A program made the translations under genes and the position numbers. This document shows, one piece after another, positions 7,533-16,769 of a stretch of DNA of 36,654 nucleotides (position 1 is the stretch's first letter; every line of letters begins with the position of its first letter). This DNA is from an uncultured Alcaligenaceae bacterium (lineage in GTDB: Bacteria > Pseudomonadota > Gammaproteobacteria > Burkholderiales > Burkholderiaceae_B): assembly GCA_937952975.1 (NCBI GenBank), contig CALFXX010000101.1, positions 1 through 36,654 of the forward strand. The letters are read 5' to 3'. The notes below the pieces were generated by a model. That model was not told where the DNA came from and ran no database searches. It was given only the letters and a program-made list of their open reading frames with translations.

Positions 7533-8108
7533 ATGACTTCGCTCACCAACGCTCAGTTACTGACTACGCGTCGTTCACAAAAGCTCGTGCAGGCTCCGGG
7601 CCCCAACGTTGAACAGTTGCAACAGATGCTTGCAGCAGCAGTCTGTGCGCCCGATCATTCTGCGTTGCGTGCGTGGCGTTTTGCCCTGGTGATGCAACCT
7701 GAAATTGCAGCATTTACAGATTTGGCGATTGACGCTACTCGCCGTTCGGGGCGCGAGATCACAGAGCAAAAAGAGCAGAACACACGCAAGTGGTTATCGA
7801 CCGTCCCTTTGCTGATAGGGTTGGCGTATAAGATTTCGCACGACAATGCGAAAGTGCCAGAAATTGAGCAAACGCTATCGATGGGGGCTGCCGTGATGAA
7901 CATCCAAAACGCAGCGCACCTGATGGGTTTTTCGAGCTACTGGAGTACTGGTCTCGGTACCTACACTGACGAGGTTCCTGAGGCATTGGGGTTTGATACG
8001 CTCGATTATCGCTTCGTGGGATTTTTGGCGATCGGTACCCCAATTACGCCCGCCAACCCCGTGCAGCGTCCTGACGCGATGGCGCTAACGACACGCTGGC
8101 GGCCCTGA
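7533..8108 (+). CDS. Nitroreductase family protein (YdjA-like)
   Basis: This 191-residue protein resembles small FMN-dependent nitroreductases of the YdjA type. TTRRSQKL near the N-terminus fits the FMN-phosphate-binding RRS motif. APDHSALRAWRFALV fits the family's P-x-H-x-x-x-P/AWRF stretch. MGAAVMNIQNAAHLMGFSSYWSTG fits the dimer/FMN helix, and the protein ends with the usual G(F/I)LAIGTP segment. Length is close to YdjA. Two ATGs compete: 7524 is 1 base after AAGG, while 7533 is 10 bases after it, so 7533 is preferred. The physiological substrate is unknown. The gene follows the cold-shock terminator and converges on copA, with 28 bases between the stops. Confidence 0.88.
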   Translation: MTSLTNAQLLTTRRSQKLVQAPGPNVEQLQQMLAAAVCAPDHSALRAWRFALVMQPEIAAFTDLAIDATRRSGREITEQKEQNTRKWLSTVPLLIGLAYKISHDNAKVPEIEQTLSMGAAVMNIQNAAHLMGFSSYWSTGLGTYTDEVPEALGFDTLDYRFVGFLAIGTPITPANPVQRPDAMALTTRWRP

Positions 8109-8136
8109 GTCGTCTGGTGGTTAAGCCGTATAACGT

Positions 8137-10500
8137 TTAAGTTTTATAACGCTTGAGCCGTAGGGCGTTGGCCACGACAAACACGCTAGAAAACGCCATC
8201 GCGCCTGCGGCAAACATCGGTGACAGCAGTATTCCAAATGACGGATACAACGCGCCGGCCGCAACCGGCACAAGCGCTGCGTTATAGGCGAAGGCCCAAA
8301 AAAGATTTTGTCGGATATTGGTGAGCGTTGCGCGCGACAAGCCGATTGCTGTCGCAACGCCCGCGAGGTCATCCGACATCAACACAACCGAAGCGGATTC
8401 GATCGCAACATCGGTGCCAGTGCCGATTGCGATGCCGACATCTGCTGTCGCTAGTGCAGGGGCGTCGTTGATGCCGTCGCCCACAAAGGCGAGTACTGCA
8501 TTCGGCCGTGTCGGTTGTGAATGACTCGAAGTCGACGCGCTGACGCTTGCCGCACTCGAGCGCCGTAGGGCTTGCAAGACCGCTACTTTGCCTTCAGGCA
8601 GCACCTCGGCGTGTACCTCATCAATACCGAGTTGTTGCGCGACCGTACGCGCCGTGTATTGGTTGTCGCCCGTGATCATTACGGTGCGAAGCCCAAGTTG
8701 CTTTAACGCTTCAATGGCGCCGCGTGCACTGGGTTTTAGCGGATCAGCCACCGCCATCAACGCAGCAAGCTTGCCGTCAACGGCTAAACAGATGGGGGTC
8801 TTACCCTGTTGGCCCCATTGCTCGCTGTAGCGAGCTGCCGCAGAGGTGTCTATGCCTTCTGTCTGCATAAAGGCTTGCGCGCCCGAGCTGACTGCGTGGC
8901 CGCTCACGGTGGCACGTACGCCGGCGCCACTCATCGCGTGGAAGTTTTGTGCTGACACCACAGGCAGATGGTCGGCGAGGGCGGCTTGCACAATCGCGTG
9001 GGCGATCGGATGCTCGGAGTGTGCTTGCATGGCAGCAGCCCAAGATAGCAACAGAGCGCGGTCGTAGGCGGGTTCGAGTACAACAAAATCAGTGAGCGCC
9101 GGTTTGCCCAGCGTCAGGGTGCCTGTTTTATCAAACGCTACGACCTGCACATCGCGCAGACGCTGCAGGGCATCGCCTTGGCGAAACAAGACTCCTAGTT
9201 CTGCCGCACGACCCGTGCCCACCATAATTGAGGTTGGTGTGGCCAGACCCATGGCGCACGGGCACGCGATGATCATGACGGCCACAGCGTTGATCAAGGC
9301 ATGGCTCAGGCTTGGTGCAGGGCCTAACCAATACCAAATCACAAAGGTCAACAGCGAGCAGAGAATGATCACTGGCACAAACCAAGCCGTGACGCGGTCA
9401 ACGAGCGCTTGTATAGGCAGTTTGGTACCTTGCGCGGCTTCAACCATGCGAATGATGCGCGCCAAGACCGTATCGCCACCTGTGTGCGTTGCTTTGAAGG
9501 TGAAGCTATTGGTGGTGTTTAACGTGCCGCCGGTGACGCGAGCGCCGATGTGCTTGGTGACCGGGATCGGTTCGCCCGTGATCATGGCTTCGTCGATATA
9601 GGGTTGACCTTCGGTGATCACACCATCTGTCGCGATTTTTTCGCCTGGGCGTACTAAGATCAAATCACTGGGCTTGACCGCATCGATATTAATATCGGTG
9701 GGTTGACCGTTGATCAAGACGCGTGCCTGGCGCGGCTGCAAGCCAATCAGGTGTTTGATCGCAGCACCCGTGCGCCCCTTTGCACGTGCCTCAAGCGTAC
9801 GACCCAACAAGATCAGCGTCACAATCACTGCGGCCGCTTCGAAGTATACGAAGCGAGTGCCTTCAGGTAAGGCTTGTGGCAAATAGGTTGCCACCATGGA
9901 ATAGGCCCAGGCACTACCTGCGCCCAAGGCAACCAACGAATTCATTTCAGGGGCTAAGTGCCACAACGCCGGCAGACCTTTGGTAAAAAAGACGCGCCCT
10001 GGTCCAACGAGTACCAAGGTGGTTAAGATTGATTGCGCGATCCAGCTGCGCTGCATGCCAATCGTGTCATGCACAAAATGATGTATGCCTGGTATCAGGT
10101 GCCCACCCATTTCGACTAAAAAAACCGGCAGCGTTAAGGCGAGCGCAAGCCACAGGGCGCGTTGTAAGGTGTTGGTTTCGAGGTCACGTGCATCGGCTTC
10201 GGCTGAAGAGGGGGCGGCGTGCTGTTCAAGCACCGAGGCTTCATAGCCCGCTTTGTGCACGGCCGCTAATAACTTAAGGTGCGCATCGACTGGATGCGGG
10301 CCTTCTAGCGTTGTAGCCTTTAAGCCAGATGACGCAGGCGCCCAGTTGATATGCGCGCGCTCGGTGGCTAAGTTAACGGTCGCGCTCGAAACGCCCGGTA
10401 CTGCTTTCAATGCTTTTTCAACGCGCAAAACGCACGACGCACAGGTCATGCCTTGAATCGAGATATCAACAGACTCTTCGCAGGCGTTAGTTTCAGACAT
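8137..10500 (-). CDS. copA: Copper-translocating P1B-type ATPase
   Basis: This 787-residue inner-membrane pump exports Cu(I) from the cytosol at the cost of ATP. One N-terminal heavy-metal domain carries GMTCASC (Cys20, Cys23). The core has TGEPIPV (actuator), the transmembrane metal site CPC at 413-415, the phosphorylation motif DKTGTLT (Asp457), SEHPIA, and GDGINDAPAL. The late membrane helices carry the Tyr-Asn pair (AYNAALVP) and the Met-Ser-Ser set (MAFSSVFVV). Those residues, with CPC, mark the Cu(I) subgroup rather than zinc pumps. ATG 10500 is preferred over a TTG three codons earlier. No clear ribosome site is seen. sco lies 156 bases upstream on the same strand, which fits copper handling. 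A dyad in that gap may be the operator. Confidence 0.95.
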   Translation of the reverse strand: MSETNACEESVDISIQGMTCASCVLRVEKALKAVPGVSSATVNLATERAHINWAPASSGLKATTLEGPHPVDAHLKLLAAVHKAGYEASVLEQHAAPSSAEADARDLETNTLQRALWLALALTLPVFLVEMGGHLIPGIHHFVHDTIGMQRSWIAQSILTTLVLVGPGRVFFTKGLPALWHLAPEMNSLVALGAGSAWAYSMVATYLPQALPEGTRFVYFEAAAVIVTLILLGRTLEARAKGRTGAAIKHLIGLQPRQARVLINGQPTDINIDAVKPSDLILVRPGEKIATDGVITEGQPYIDEAMITGEPIPVTKHIGARVTGGTLNTTNSFTFKATHTGGDTVLARIIRMVEAAQGTKLPIQALVDRVTAWFVPVIILCSLLTFVIWYWLGPAPSLSHALINAVAVMIIACPCAMGLATPTSIMVGTGRAAELGVLFRQGDALQRLRDVQVVAFDKTGTLTLGKPALTDFVVLEPAYDRALLLSWAAAMQAHSEHPIAHAIVQAALADHLPVVSAQNFHAMSGAGVRATVSGHAVSSGAQAFMQTEGIDTSAAARYSEQWGQQGKTPICLAVDGKLAALMAVADPLKPSARGAIEALKQLGLRTVMITGDNQYTARTVAQQLGIDEVHAEVLPEGKVAVLQALRRSSAASVSASTSSHSQPTRPNAVLAFVGDGINDAPALATADVGIAIGTGTDVAIESASVVLMSDDLAGVATAIGLSRATLTNIRQNLFWAFAYNAALVPVAAGALYPSFGILLSPMFAAGAMAFSSVFVVANALRLKRYKT

Positions 10501-10528
10501 GATGGTCAAGTGTCACTGAGTTGGGATA

Positions 10529-10556
10529 GAGCCCTACCTTAGCATCGAGGGGGCTC
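10529..10556. promoter_or_regulatory. Inverted repeat upstream of copA
   Basis: GAGCCC (10529-10534) and GGGCTC (10551-10556) form a perfect 6-bp dyad with a 16-base centre, 29 bases before the copA start. On the - strand it contains TTGAGC followed by CCCC and AAGGT, resembling one side of a CueR/MerR-type copper promoter. The matching ACCTT half-site is missing, so CueR control is only a possibility. Confidence 0.3.
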
Positions 10557-10656
10557 AAAGAGGCTTGATAAAGATCAAGAGTTTAGCTTCGCTTCGTTAC
10601 TGCGATGCCCACGACATGGCTTGCTACTTTGTCGCGACTCCGGTGGCCTAAGGCTA

Positions 10657-11274
10657 TTACTTTGAGCGTGTGGTTTGAAGCAGCCGCTTCAGATCAGCAG
10701 TCACAGTATCGATCGCTTCGGTGTCTGACGCTAAAAGGCGCGCCTTGCCAAAACGATCAAAAATAAAGACGCCGCGGCTATGCGTGACGTCATAGATGTC
10801 AGGGTTGTCGCCTGGCTTTGGTTTTTCAATTTGGTACGCGATCCGATAGCGTCTGGCTAAGGCAGCTACCTCGTTTTCGCTTCCCGTCAGGCCGATTGCG
10901 TTTTTGTTAAAAGCATTGACATAGGCTTGCAAAATATCGGGGGTATCGCGGTGGGGGTCGACGCTGATAAAAACAATGCGTACGTCTTTGGCGTCGTCTC
11001 CGAGTTTGGCGATCACTTCAGTCAATTGCGCCATCGTTGTGGGGCAAATGTCTGGGCAGCTGGCATAGCCAAAAAAGACTAAGGCCGTTTTGTCTTTGAG
11101 GCTGGCTTGGGTAACGGTTTGATTGCCGACCCCTTTGAGCGAAAATTCAAGATCTGGCAGGTGGCCGCTCACGTCGTAAAGCGACCACTTGTAGTCGGGC
11201 TCTGAACAGGCCGTGAGGGTGAGTAAGCTCAGCATGCACAGCACACGTAAGAGTCGATTGAGCAAAGCGTTCAT
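10657..11274 (-). CDS. SCO1/SenC family copper chaperone lipoprotein
   Basis: This 205-residue protein is a membrane-anchored thioredoxin-fold copper chaperone, used in other bacteria to assemble the CuA site of cytochrome oxidase. The lipobox LTAC places the lipid-modified Cys at residue 23. The copper/redox motif CPDICP follows FFGYAS, and the third ligand is the His of DVTHSRG. SVDPHRDTP is also typical. ATG 11274 is chosen because the signal peptide begins there. The open frame extends 71 codons further upstream, but that part overlaps prlC in another frame. The start is 43 bases after the prlC stop. copA lies downstream on the same strand, so copper is a shared theme. No cytochrome oxidase genes are in the window. 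Confidence 0.93.
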   Translation of the reverse strand: MNALLNRLLRVLCMLSLLTLTACSEPDYKWSLYDVSGHLPDLEFSLKGVGNQTVTQASLKDKTALVFFGYASCPDICPTTMAQLTEVIAKLGDDAKDVRIVFISVDPHRDTPDILQAYVNAFNKNAIGLTGSENEVAALARRYRIAYQIEKPKPGDNPDIYDVTHSRGVFIFDRFGKARLLASDTEAIDTVTADLKRLLQTTRSK

Positions 11275-11317
11275 CGTTTTCTTTGTGCGCTCTTGAAACG
11301 TAGGAAAAGCATTTGAA

Positions 11318-13444
11318 TCACGCCGCCGCCGGCGTTTCAGCGTCTGACATTCCGCTGTGGCGCAACAGAGCATCAATCTGGGGTGCGCGCCCTCTGAACG
11401 CCTGAAAGGACTCAGCCGCGGGGCGAACACCACCCACGGCAAGCACCTCGCGCTTAAAGCGCTCACCCGTTTGCGCGTCAAGTGCACCGGTTCCTTCTAG
11501 TGTTTGACCGGCAAGGTGCGCATCGTTTGCCGCGCGTTCGGCCGCTTCTTCAAACGCCGCGAAGGCATCCGCAGATAAAACTTCGGCCCATTTGTAACTG
11601 TAGTAGCCAGCCCCGTAGCCGCCTGCAAATAAATGCGAGAAACTATGCGGAAACCGATGCCATGACGGCGGGCGTATCACGGCAACCTCGTCGCGTACTT
11701 GATCAAGCTGCGTCAAGACTTCGGCGATCGAAAGACCTTGGTCACGGTTATGCACCAACATGTCAAAAAGCGAAAATTCAACTTGCCGTACGGTTTGCAT
11801 GCCGCTTTGAAAATTACGAGCGGCCGTCATGCGGTCGTACAGTTCACGTGGCAAGGGCTCTTGTGTGTCGATGTGTGAGGTCAAACGCTCTAACACTGAC
11901 CATTCCCAACAAAAATTTTCCATAAACTGCGAAGGTAGCTCGATCGCATCCCATTCAACCGCGGCAAACGCCGAGGCACCTGGCTCGTCGACTTCAGATA
12001 ACAACGCGTGCAACGCATGACCGCTTTCATGAAACAAGGTGATGACATCATCATGCGTGAGCAAGGCAGGGCGATCGCCCTGGGGGCGGGCAAAATTGCA
12101 GGTCAAGTACACGACAGGTGTTTGGACTTTAGCAGACGACTCAGATCGATTGCCGTCTTTGGCCGCCCGAAGCTTGCGACGATTGCGTTCGCTGTCTACC
12201 CATGCGCCGCCTTGCTTGGCAGGGCGGGCATAGAGATCCATCAACAGATAACCGAGCGTTTCACCTTTGGCGTTGTGCACTGACGCCGCGCGTACGTCTG
12301 GATGCCAGCCATTGACTTCGCAGGTTTTTAATTCAACGTTAAACAAGGTTTGCACAACGGCAAATAAGCCGCTAAGCACGCGAGGCTCTGTGAAGTACTG
12401 TTTGACGTCGTCGTCAGAGTAGGCATAGCGCGCTTCACGCAGGCATTCAGAGGCAAAGGCAACATCCCAGGGTTCGAGCGCTGCCAAGCTTAGCTCAGTG
12501 TTGGCATAGGCCTTTAGTTCGAGCAGATCACGCTCGGCAAAAGGTTTTGCCCGCTGCGCTAACTGACGCAAAAAGTCGGTGACTTCTAGGTCGCTATTGG
12601 CCATGCGTGTTTGCAAACGCAGTTCGGCAAAATGTTTAAAGCCCAATAGTTTGGACTCTTCAGCGCGCAAGGCGAGCGCTTGTTCAATGAGCGGCGAGTT
12701 GTCAAATTCTTGAGCGCCTTGCTCAGAGGCGCGCGTCGCATAGGCTTTGTAAAGCGTTTGCCTTAAGTCGCGATCAAGCGCGTATTGCATGATCGGCAAA
12801 TAGCAAGGCATCTTCAGGTTCAGTGTCCAGCGCTCAGCCTCTGGGTCTTTAAGCGAAGCGATGACGTCTTCAGGGACGCCTTCTAAACGTGTGCGATCGT
12901 CGATCACAAGCGACCAGGCGTCCGTTGCATCTAAGACATTTTCAGAAAATTTTTGCGACACTTGCGATTGCTGCTCAGAGACTTCAGCATAGCGTACGCG
13001 CGCCTCGCCTTGTAGTTCGACTCCACTGAGCTTGAAGTCGCGCAAGGCCAGCTCAATCACGCGTTTACGCGCCGGCGACCAATTTTTAAAATCTGGGCAT
13101 TGGTGCAGACGTTGGTATTGTGTATACAGCCCAACGTGTAGCCCCACCCAAGTCGAGAATTCAGTGATCTGCCCCAGCATGGCGTTATATACATCGCGCA
13201 GCTCAGGGGTATTGACGACAGAGTTCAAGTGACCCACGACCGACCACGCACGCCATAAGGGCTCGGAGGCGTCGTCCAGGGGGGTAATGATGGCATCCCA
13301 ACTGAGGGCAAGCTCAGGGTTTGCTGCTGCAGTCACCGCTTCACGTGCGGTGGCCAGTAACTGTTCAATTGCGGGGGTGATGTGCTCGGGCTTGATCGCT
13401 GCATAATCGATCAAAGCATTCATTGAAACAAGCAAAGGGTTCAT
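11318..13444 (-). CDS. prlC: Oligopeptidase A (M3 metallopeptidase)
   Basis: This 708-residue cytosolic zinc oligopeptidase degrades short peptides, including cleaved signal peptides. The zinc motif HESGH lies at residues 472-476, and the third ligand is expected in the DAIELPSQFMEN stretch about 25 residues later. FAGGYGAGYYSYKW near the C-terminus is the substrate-binding Gly/Tyr loop of the M3 family. Length is typical. The ATG directly follows the folD stop (TAA then ATG). A second ATG seven codons later is possible, and neither has a clear ribosome site, which suggests translational coupling to folD. sco follows 43 bases downstream. Confidence 0.95.
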   Translation of the reverse strand: MNPLLVSMNALIDYAAIKPEHITPAIEQLLATAREAVTAAANPELALSWDAIITPLDDASEPLWRAWSVVGHLNSVVNTPELRDVYNAMLGQITEFSTWVGLHVGLYTQYQRLHQCPDFKNWSPARKRVIELALRDFKLSGVELQGEARVRYAEVSEQQSQVSQKFSENVLDATDAWSLVIDDRTRLEGVPEDVIASLKDPEAERWTLNLKMPCYLPIMQYALDRDLRQTLYKAYATRASEQGAQEFDNSPLIEQALALRAEESKLLGFKHFAELRLQTRMANSDLEVTDFLRQLAQRAKPFAERDLLELKAYANTELSLAALEPWDVAFASECLREARYAYSDDDVKQYFTEPRVLSGLFAVVQTLFNVELKTCEVNGWHPDVRAASVHNAKGETLGYLLMDLYARPAKQGGAWVDSERNRRKLRAAKDGNRSESSAKVQTPVVYLTCNFARPQGDRPALLTHDDVITLFHESGHALHALLSEVDEPGASAFAAVEWDAIELPSQFMENFCWEWSVLERLTSHIDTQEPLPRELYDRMTAARNFQSGMQTVRQVEFSLFDMLVHNRDQGLSIAEVLTQLDQVRDEVAVIRPPSWHRFPHSFSHLFAGGYGAGYYSYKWAEVLSADAFAAFEEAAERAANDAHLAGQTLEGTGALDAQTGERFKREVLAVGGVRPAAESFQAFRGRAPQIDALLRHSGMSDAETPAAA

Positions 13445-14308
13445 TTAGTTGGCTCGATTATGCTGAGCGCGTTCGGCGGCCTCTAGCGTATTCACTAACA
13501 ACATGGCGATGGTCATCGGACCCACGCCACCAGGGACTGGGGTGACTGCGCTCGCGACTTGAATGACGCTGTCAAAATCGACATCGCCACATAATTTACC
13601 GTCTGCGCCACGGTTGATGCCTACGTCAATCACGACAGCGCCGGGCTTGATCATGCTGCCGTCAATCATGCGAGGCTTGCCGGTTGCGACGACGACGATA
13701 TCCGCGTGACGGGTATGCCAGCCAAGATCGCGTGTTTTTGAGTTGCAGATGGTGACGGTTGCACCGGCGCTTTGCAATAGCATTGTCATTGGCTTGCCAA
13801 CAATGTTGCTCGCGCCAATCACCACAGCCACCGCGCCACGCAACTGCACGCCTTCAGACTCAAGCATTTTCATCACGCCGTAGGGTGTACACGGGCGAAA
13901 TAAGGGCTTGCCCGTCATGAGCAGACCAGCGTTACTGATGTGAAAACCATCAACATCTTTTTCGGGGGCGATGGTTTCAATGACTAGATGCGAGTCGATG
14001 TGTGCCGGTAAGGGCAGTTGCACCAAGATACCGTGTATAGCCGGGTCGGCGTTTAGCGCACGTACGCGCTCAAGCAGTTCGGCTTGTGTCATGCTGGGCG
14101 GGTATTGCTCTAGCACAGAATGCAAGCCCGCTTTTTGGCACGCTGCGACTTTGTTTTTTACATACACTTGAGAAGCTGGGTCGCTGCCGACTAAGACCAC
14201 TGCTAACCCGGGTTTTGTGCCGGTCGCAATGAGAGCAGCGGTACGTGTGGCAACTTCTTCGCGAATTTTTGCTGCTAAGGCTACCCCGTCAATCATTCTA
14301 CCGGCCAT
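13445..14308 (-). CDS. folD: Methylenetetrahydrofolate dehydrogenase / methenyltetrahydrofolate cyclohydrolase
   Basis: This 287-residue bifunctional enzyme converts 5,10-methylene-THF to 10-formyl-THF with NADP, feeding purine synthesis and formyl-Met. The substrate motif SQVYVKNK carries the expected catalytic Lys near residue 53. GILVQLPLPAHI, KDVDGFH, the dinucleotide loop GASNIVGKPM, and the terminal PVPGGVGPMTIAML are all present. The length equals that of E. coli FolD. Its ATG overlaps the response-regulator stop by one base (TAATG) and its stop abuts the prlC start, so it lies inside a tightly packed operon led by a two-component system. That is an unexpected position for a housekeeping folate enzyme. 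Confidence 0.97.
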   Translation of the reverse strand: MAGRMIDGVALAAKIREEVATRTAALIATGTKPGLAVVLVGSDPASQVYVKNKVAACQKAGLHSVLEQYPPSMTQAELLERVRALNADPAIHGILVQLPLPAHIDSHLVIETIAPEKDVDGFHISNAGLLMTGKPLFRPCTPYGVMKMLESEGVQLRGAVAVVIGASNIVGKPMTMLLQSAGATVTICNSKTRDLGWHTRHADIVVVATGKPRMIDGSMIKPGAVVIDVGINRGADGKLCGDVDFDSVIQVASAVTPVPGGVGPMTIAMLLVNTLEAAERAQHNRAN

Positions 14309-14931
14309 TAATTAACCTCGGGTTTGGCGAGCGCAACTTTCATCAAATCAGCGACTGTGGTGACTTGAAGTTTTTCCATGATGTTGGCGCGGTGCGCTTC
14401 AACTGTTTTGATGCTGATGCCTAAGTCATCCGCAATTTGTTTGTTCAAACGTCCGGCGACGATGCGCTCAAGTACCTGTTGCTCGCGTGAGGTCAGGCGC
14501 GCCAGCATGGCTTCGTGTTGACGCACCGCTTTGGCTTGGGTCAGGCGCTGGTTTGCCTGTTCGAACATGCGACCAACGATTTCGCGCAATGCTGTTTCAT
14601 CAAAAGGCTTTTCAAGAAAATCGACCGCGCCCTTTTTCATAGTCGAGATCGCCATCGGGATATCGCCATGACCGGTGATGAACACAACCGGCATCGTTGA
14701 TTTGCGTGCAATGAGTTGCTCTTGTAATTCAAGGCCGCTCATGCCGGGCATCCGTACATCGACAATCAAGACCCCAGGTTGCTGCTCATCGTACTCAGCC
14801 AAAAAAGATTCGGCGCTTGCGTAGGCACGCACACGGTAGCTATTGGCTTCGAGCAGCCACCTTAATGAGTCGCGTACCGCTTCATCATCATCAACGATGT
14901 AAACGGTGCTGGCTATTTGGGGTAGGTTCAT
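14308..14931 (-). CDS. FixJ-family response regulator (REC + LuxR-type HTH)
   Basis: This 207-residue transcription regulator has a receiver domain (about residues 8-122) and a C-terminal LuxR/FixJ-type helix-turn-helix (about 140-200). The acidic pocket is Asp14-Asp16, the phosphoacceptor Asp58 in LIVDVRMPG, with Thr86 in VFITGHGD and Lys108 in FLEKPF. The HTH reads LTSREQQVLERIVAG followed by NKQIADDLGISIKTVEAHR. Its ATG overlaps the stop of the sensor kinase by 4 bases (ATGA), so the two are a cognate pair. folD follows with a 1-base overlap. The target genes are unknown. The adjacent, divergent pyruvate dehydrogenase operon is an obvious candidate. Confidence 0.95.
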   Translation of the reverse strand: MNLPQIASTVYIVDDDEAVRDSLRWLLEANSYRVRAYASAESFLAEYDEQQPGVLIVDVRMPGMSGLELQEQLIARKSTMPVVFITGHGDIPMAISTMKKGAVDFLEKPFDETALREIVGRMFEQANQRLTQAKAVRQHEAMLARLTSREQQVLERIVAGRLNKQIADDLGISIKTVEAHRANIMEKLQVTTVADLMKVALAKPEVN

Positions 14932-16706
14932 GCAGGTAACTCCTCGGACTGATTGTCTTGCTGGATCACGTCAGGATCGACGCAGGGTAGTGTAAAGCGA
15001 AAGATAGTACCGCCTTCGGGATTGCTGGTCGCCCAAAGTCGGCCGTGATGAGACTCGATGATTGTGCGGCAGATGTTAAGCCCCATTCCAAGGCCTTCCG
15101 ATTTGGTACTGAAAAATGGCTCGAAGAGGCGTTCTGGGTCGGTGAGGCCATGGCCGTGATCGATGACCGCGACTTCAATCTGATTTTCGTGCACCGAGAT
15201 TTCAAGCAAGAGTGTATCGACGGCGCTCTGATCCATGGCTTCAAGACCATTTTTAAGCAGATTGAGTAGCACTTGTTCTATCAAGATTGGGTCGGCGAGT
15301 ACGTCTGGCAAGTTATTTGGGATTTTGGTTGTAATCGCAACGCGGTGCTTTCGCGAATGAATCTCAGCTAAGCCTACGGCGTTATCAATCACAGTTTGTA
15401 ACTGAATCGCTTGCCGGCGAGGTTCGCTACGTTTGACAAACTCACGGATGCGGCTGATGATTTTTCCGGCACGCTGCGCTTGTGCTGCGGTTTTCTCAAG
15501 CGCTGGCAGCAACATATTCATGTCTGTGTTGCCGGCCTTAACCATTGCGACGATCCCCATGCTGTAGTTCGTGATCGCTGTCAAAGGCTGGTTCAGTTCG
15601 TGCGCTAAAGAAGAGGCCATCTCGCCCATGGTCGTCAGGCGGCTGGTAATTTGAATTTTTTCTTGCTGAATTCTTGAAGTTTCTTCGTGCTGGCGACGCT
15701 CTGTGATGTCGCGTGCCACTTGCAGACGCACTTTACGGCCATCGGTCCAGGCCAGCATCCGGTGCTGCACCTCAAACCAACGTTGCACTGAGGTTGAAAA
15801 AATCTCGACCGATTCTTCGGTGTAACGCCCGCGACGTCCTGCTAACAGCTCATGGTGGCCGCTCGTTTGTGCACCGAAAAAACGGCGGTAGGTACGGTTT
15901 GCAAATAACAGCTCGAGGCCTTCGTCTGAGTCAGCCGTTACCGAGATCGCATCGTCTAAGCCTTCAAGCACAGTCATAAAACGTTCGTGCGCAGCGGTCA
16001 ACGCCTCGCGAATACGTTTGGGCTCGGTGATATCTGTCATCGAGGTCATCCAACCCACCTGCGTGCCTTGCGGGTCGAGCAAGGGCGACACATACATACG
16101 CGCGTTAAAGCGCGAGCCGTCGCGTCGCTGCGCCTCAAGTTCAATGCCAGAACTTGGAGATTTGCCCAACATGAGGTTGTCGAGTGTTTGCTGGTGTGAT
16201 TCGTAACGACCTGGCACCCAATAGGGAAACGGTGGCAGGCGACCAATCAAGTCGGCTTCGTTCCAACCGATCATGCGACAAAAAGCCGGGTTCACATAAG
16301 CGATGCGGCCTTCAAGGTCAATCACGCGCATGCCGGTTGACATCGAGTTTTCCATGGCGCGTCTGAATCCAGTTTCGGCGATCAACGCGGCTTCAGCCTC
16401 AGAGCGATATCGGGTGTAACGCCACAGCATGAGCAAGGCGATCACGATCACAACGGATAGGGCAACCACGACCCAAATTAAGCGGTGTTGACGCAATTCT
16501 TGATCGATCGTGACAAACATGACACTGCCATCATGAATGCGTTGCAGCCAAAAGAACACCCCCATGACGCAGGCGTACAGCACCAACACCAACATGGGCG
16601 TGAGCCAATACCACCGGCGACGCCGCAGGCGGGCTTGATCTAAAAAAGGGGTGGCGAGTACCGACTTAGCGGGGTTAGACATACGTGCAATCCATAAGGT
16701 GGACAT
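14928..16706 (-). CDS. Membrane PAS-domain sensor histidine kinase (FixL-like)
   Basis: This 592-residue kinase has two membrane helices (about 34-54 and 77-97) with only a short loop between them. Two PAS-like domains follow (about 112-230 and 236-338), the first with a conserved PAS text (AYVNPAFCRMIGW). The dimerisation/phosphotransfer H-box is SSLAHELNQPLTAITNY with His369. The ATPase domain shows the N-box (LLNLLKNGLEAM), DHGHGL and the glycine-rich lid (SEGLGMGLNI). The class is FixL/DctB-like. I see no haem-binding signature that would make it an oxygen sensor, so the signal is unknown. The periplasmic part is too small for a ligand domain, pointing to cytoplasmic PAS sensing. The start could be 16706 or the ATG at 16682. 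It is divergent from aceE across 198 bases. Confidence 0.94.
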   Translation of the reverse strand: MSTLWIARMSNPAKSVLATPFLDQARLRRRRWYWLTPMLVLVLYACVMGVFFWLQRIHDGSVMFVTIDQELRQHRLIWVVVALSVVIVIALLMLWRYTRYRSEAEAALIAETGFRRAMENSMSTGMRVIDLEGRIAYVNPAFCRMIGWNEADLIGRLPPFPYWVPGRYESHQQTLDNLMLGKSPSSGIELEAQRRDGSRFNARMYVSPLLDPQGTQVGWMTSMTDITEPKRIREALTAAHERFMTVLEGLDDAISVTADSDEGLELLFANRTYRRFFGAQTSGHHELLAGRRGRYTEESVEIFSTSVQRWFEVQHRMLAWTDGRKVRLQVARDITERRQHEETSRIQQEKIQITSRLTTMGEMASSLAHELNQPLTAITNYSMGIVAMVKAGNTDMNMLLPALEKTAAQAQRAGKIISRIREFVKRSEPRRQAIQLQTVIDNAVGLAEIHSRKHRVAITTKIPNNLPDVLADPILIEQVLLNLLKNGLEAMDQSAVDTLLLEISVHENQIEVAVIDHGHGLTDPERLFEPFFSTKSEGLGMGLNICRTIIESHHGRLWATSNPEGGTIFRFTLPCVDPDVIQQDNQSEELPA

Positions 16707-16769
16707 TTTAGTCGGGTTATCCCGCGTTTTTGCTTGACAAGCGAAATGTTGCCTTAAAACAGATCTTTA

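Noticed and set aside
9092..9601. 169-codon open frame on the + strand inside copA
   Set aside because: It is antisense to the conserved ATPase core, with low-complexity translation and no start signal.
11275..11487. 71-codon upstream extension of the Sco gene
   Set aside because: It overlaps prlC in another frame, is Arg-rich and would bury the signal peptide.
14928..16706. Haem-based oxygen sensor (true FixL)
   Set aside because: PAS text is present, but I see no convincing haem-ligand region, so oxygen sensing is not claimed.
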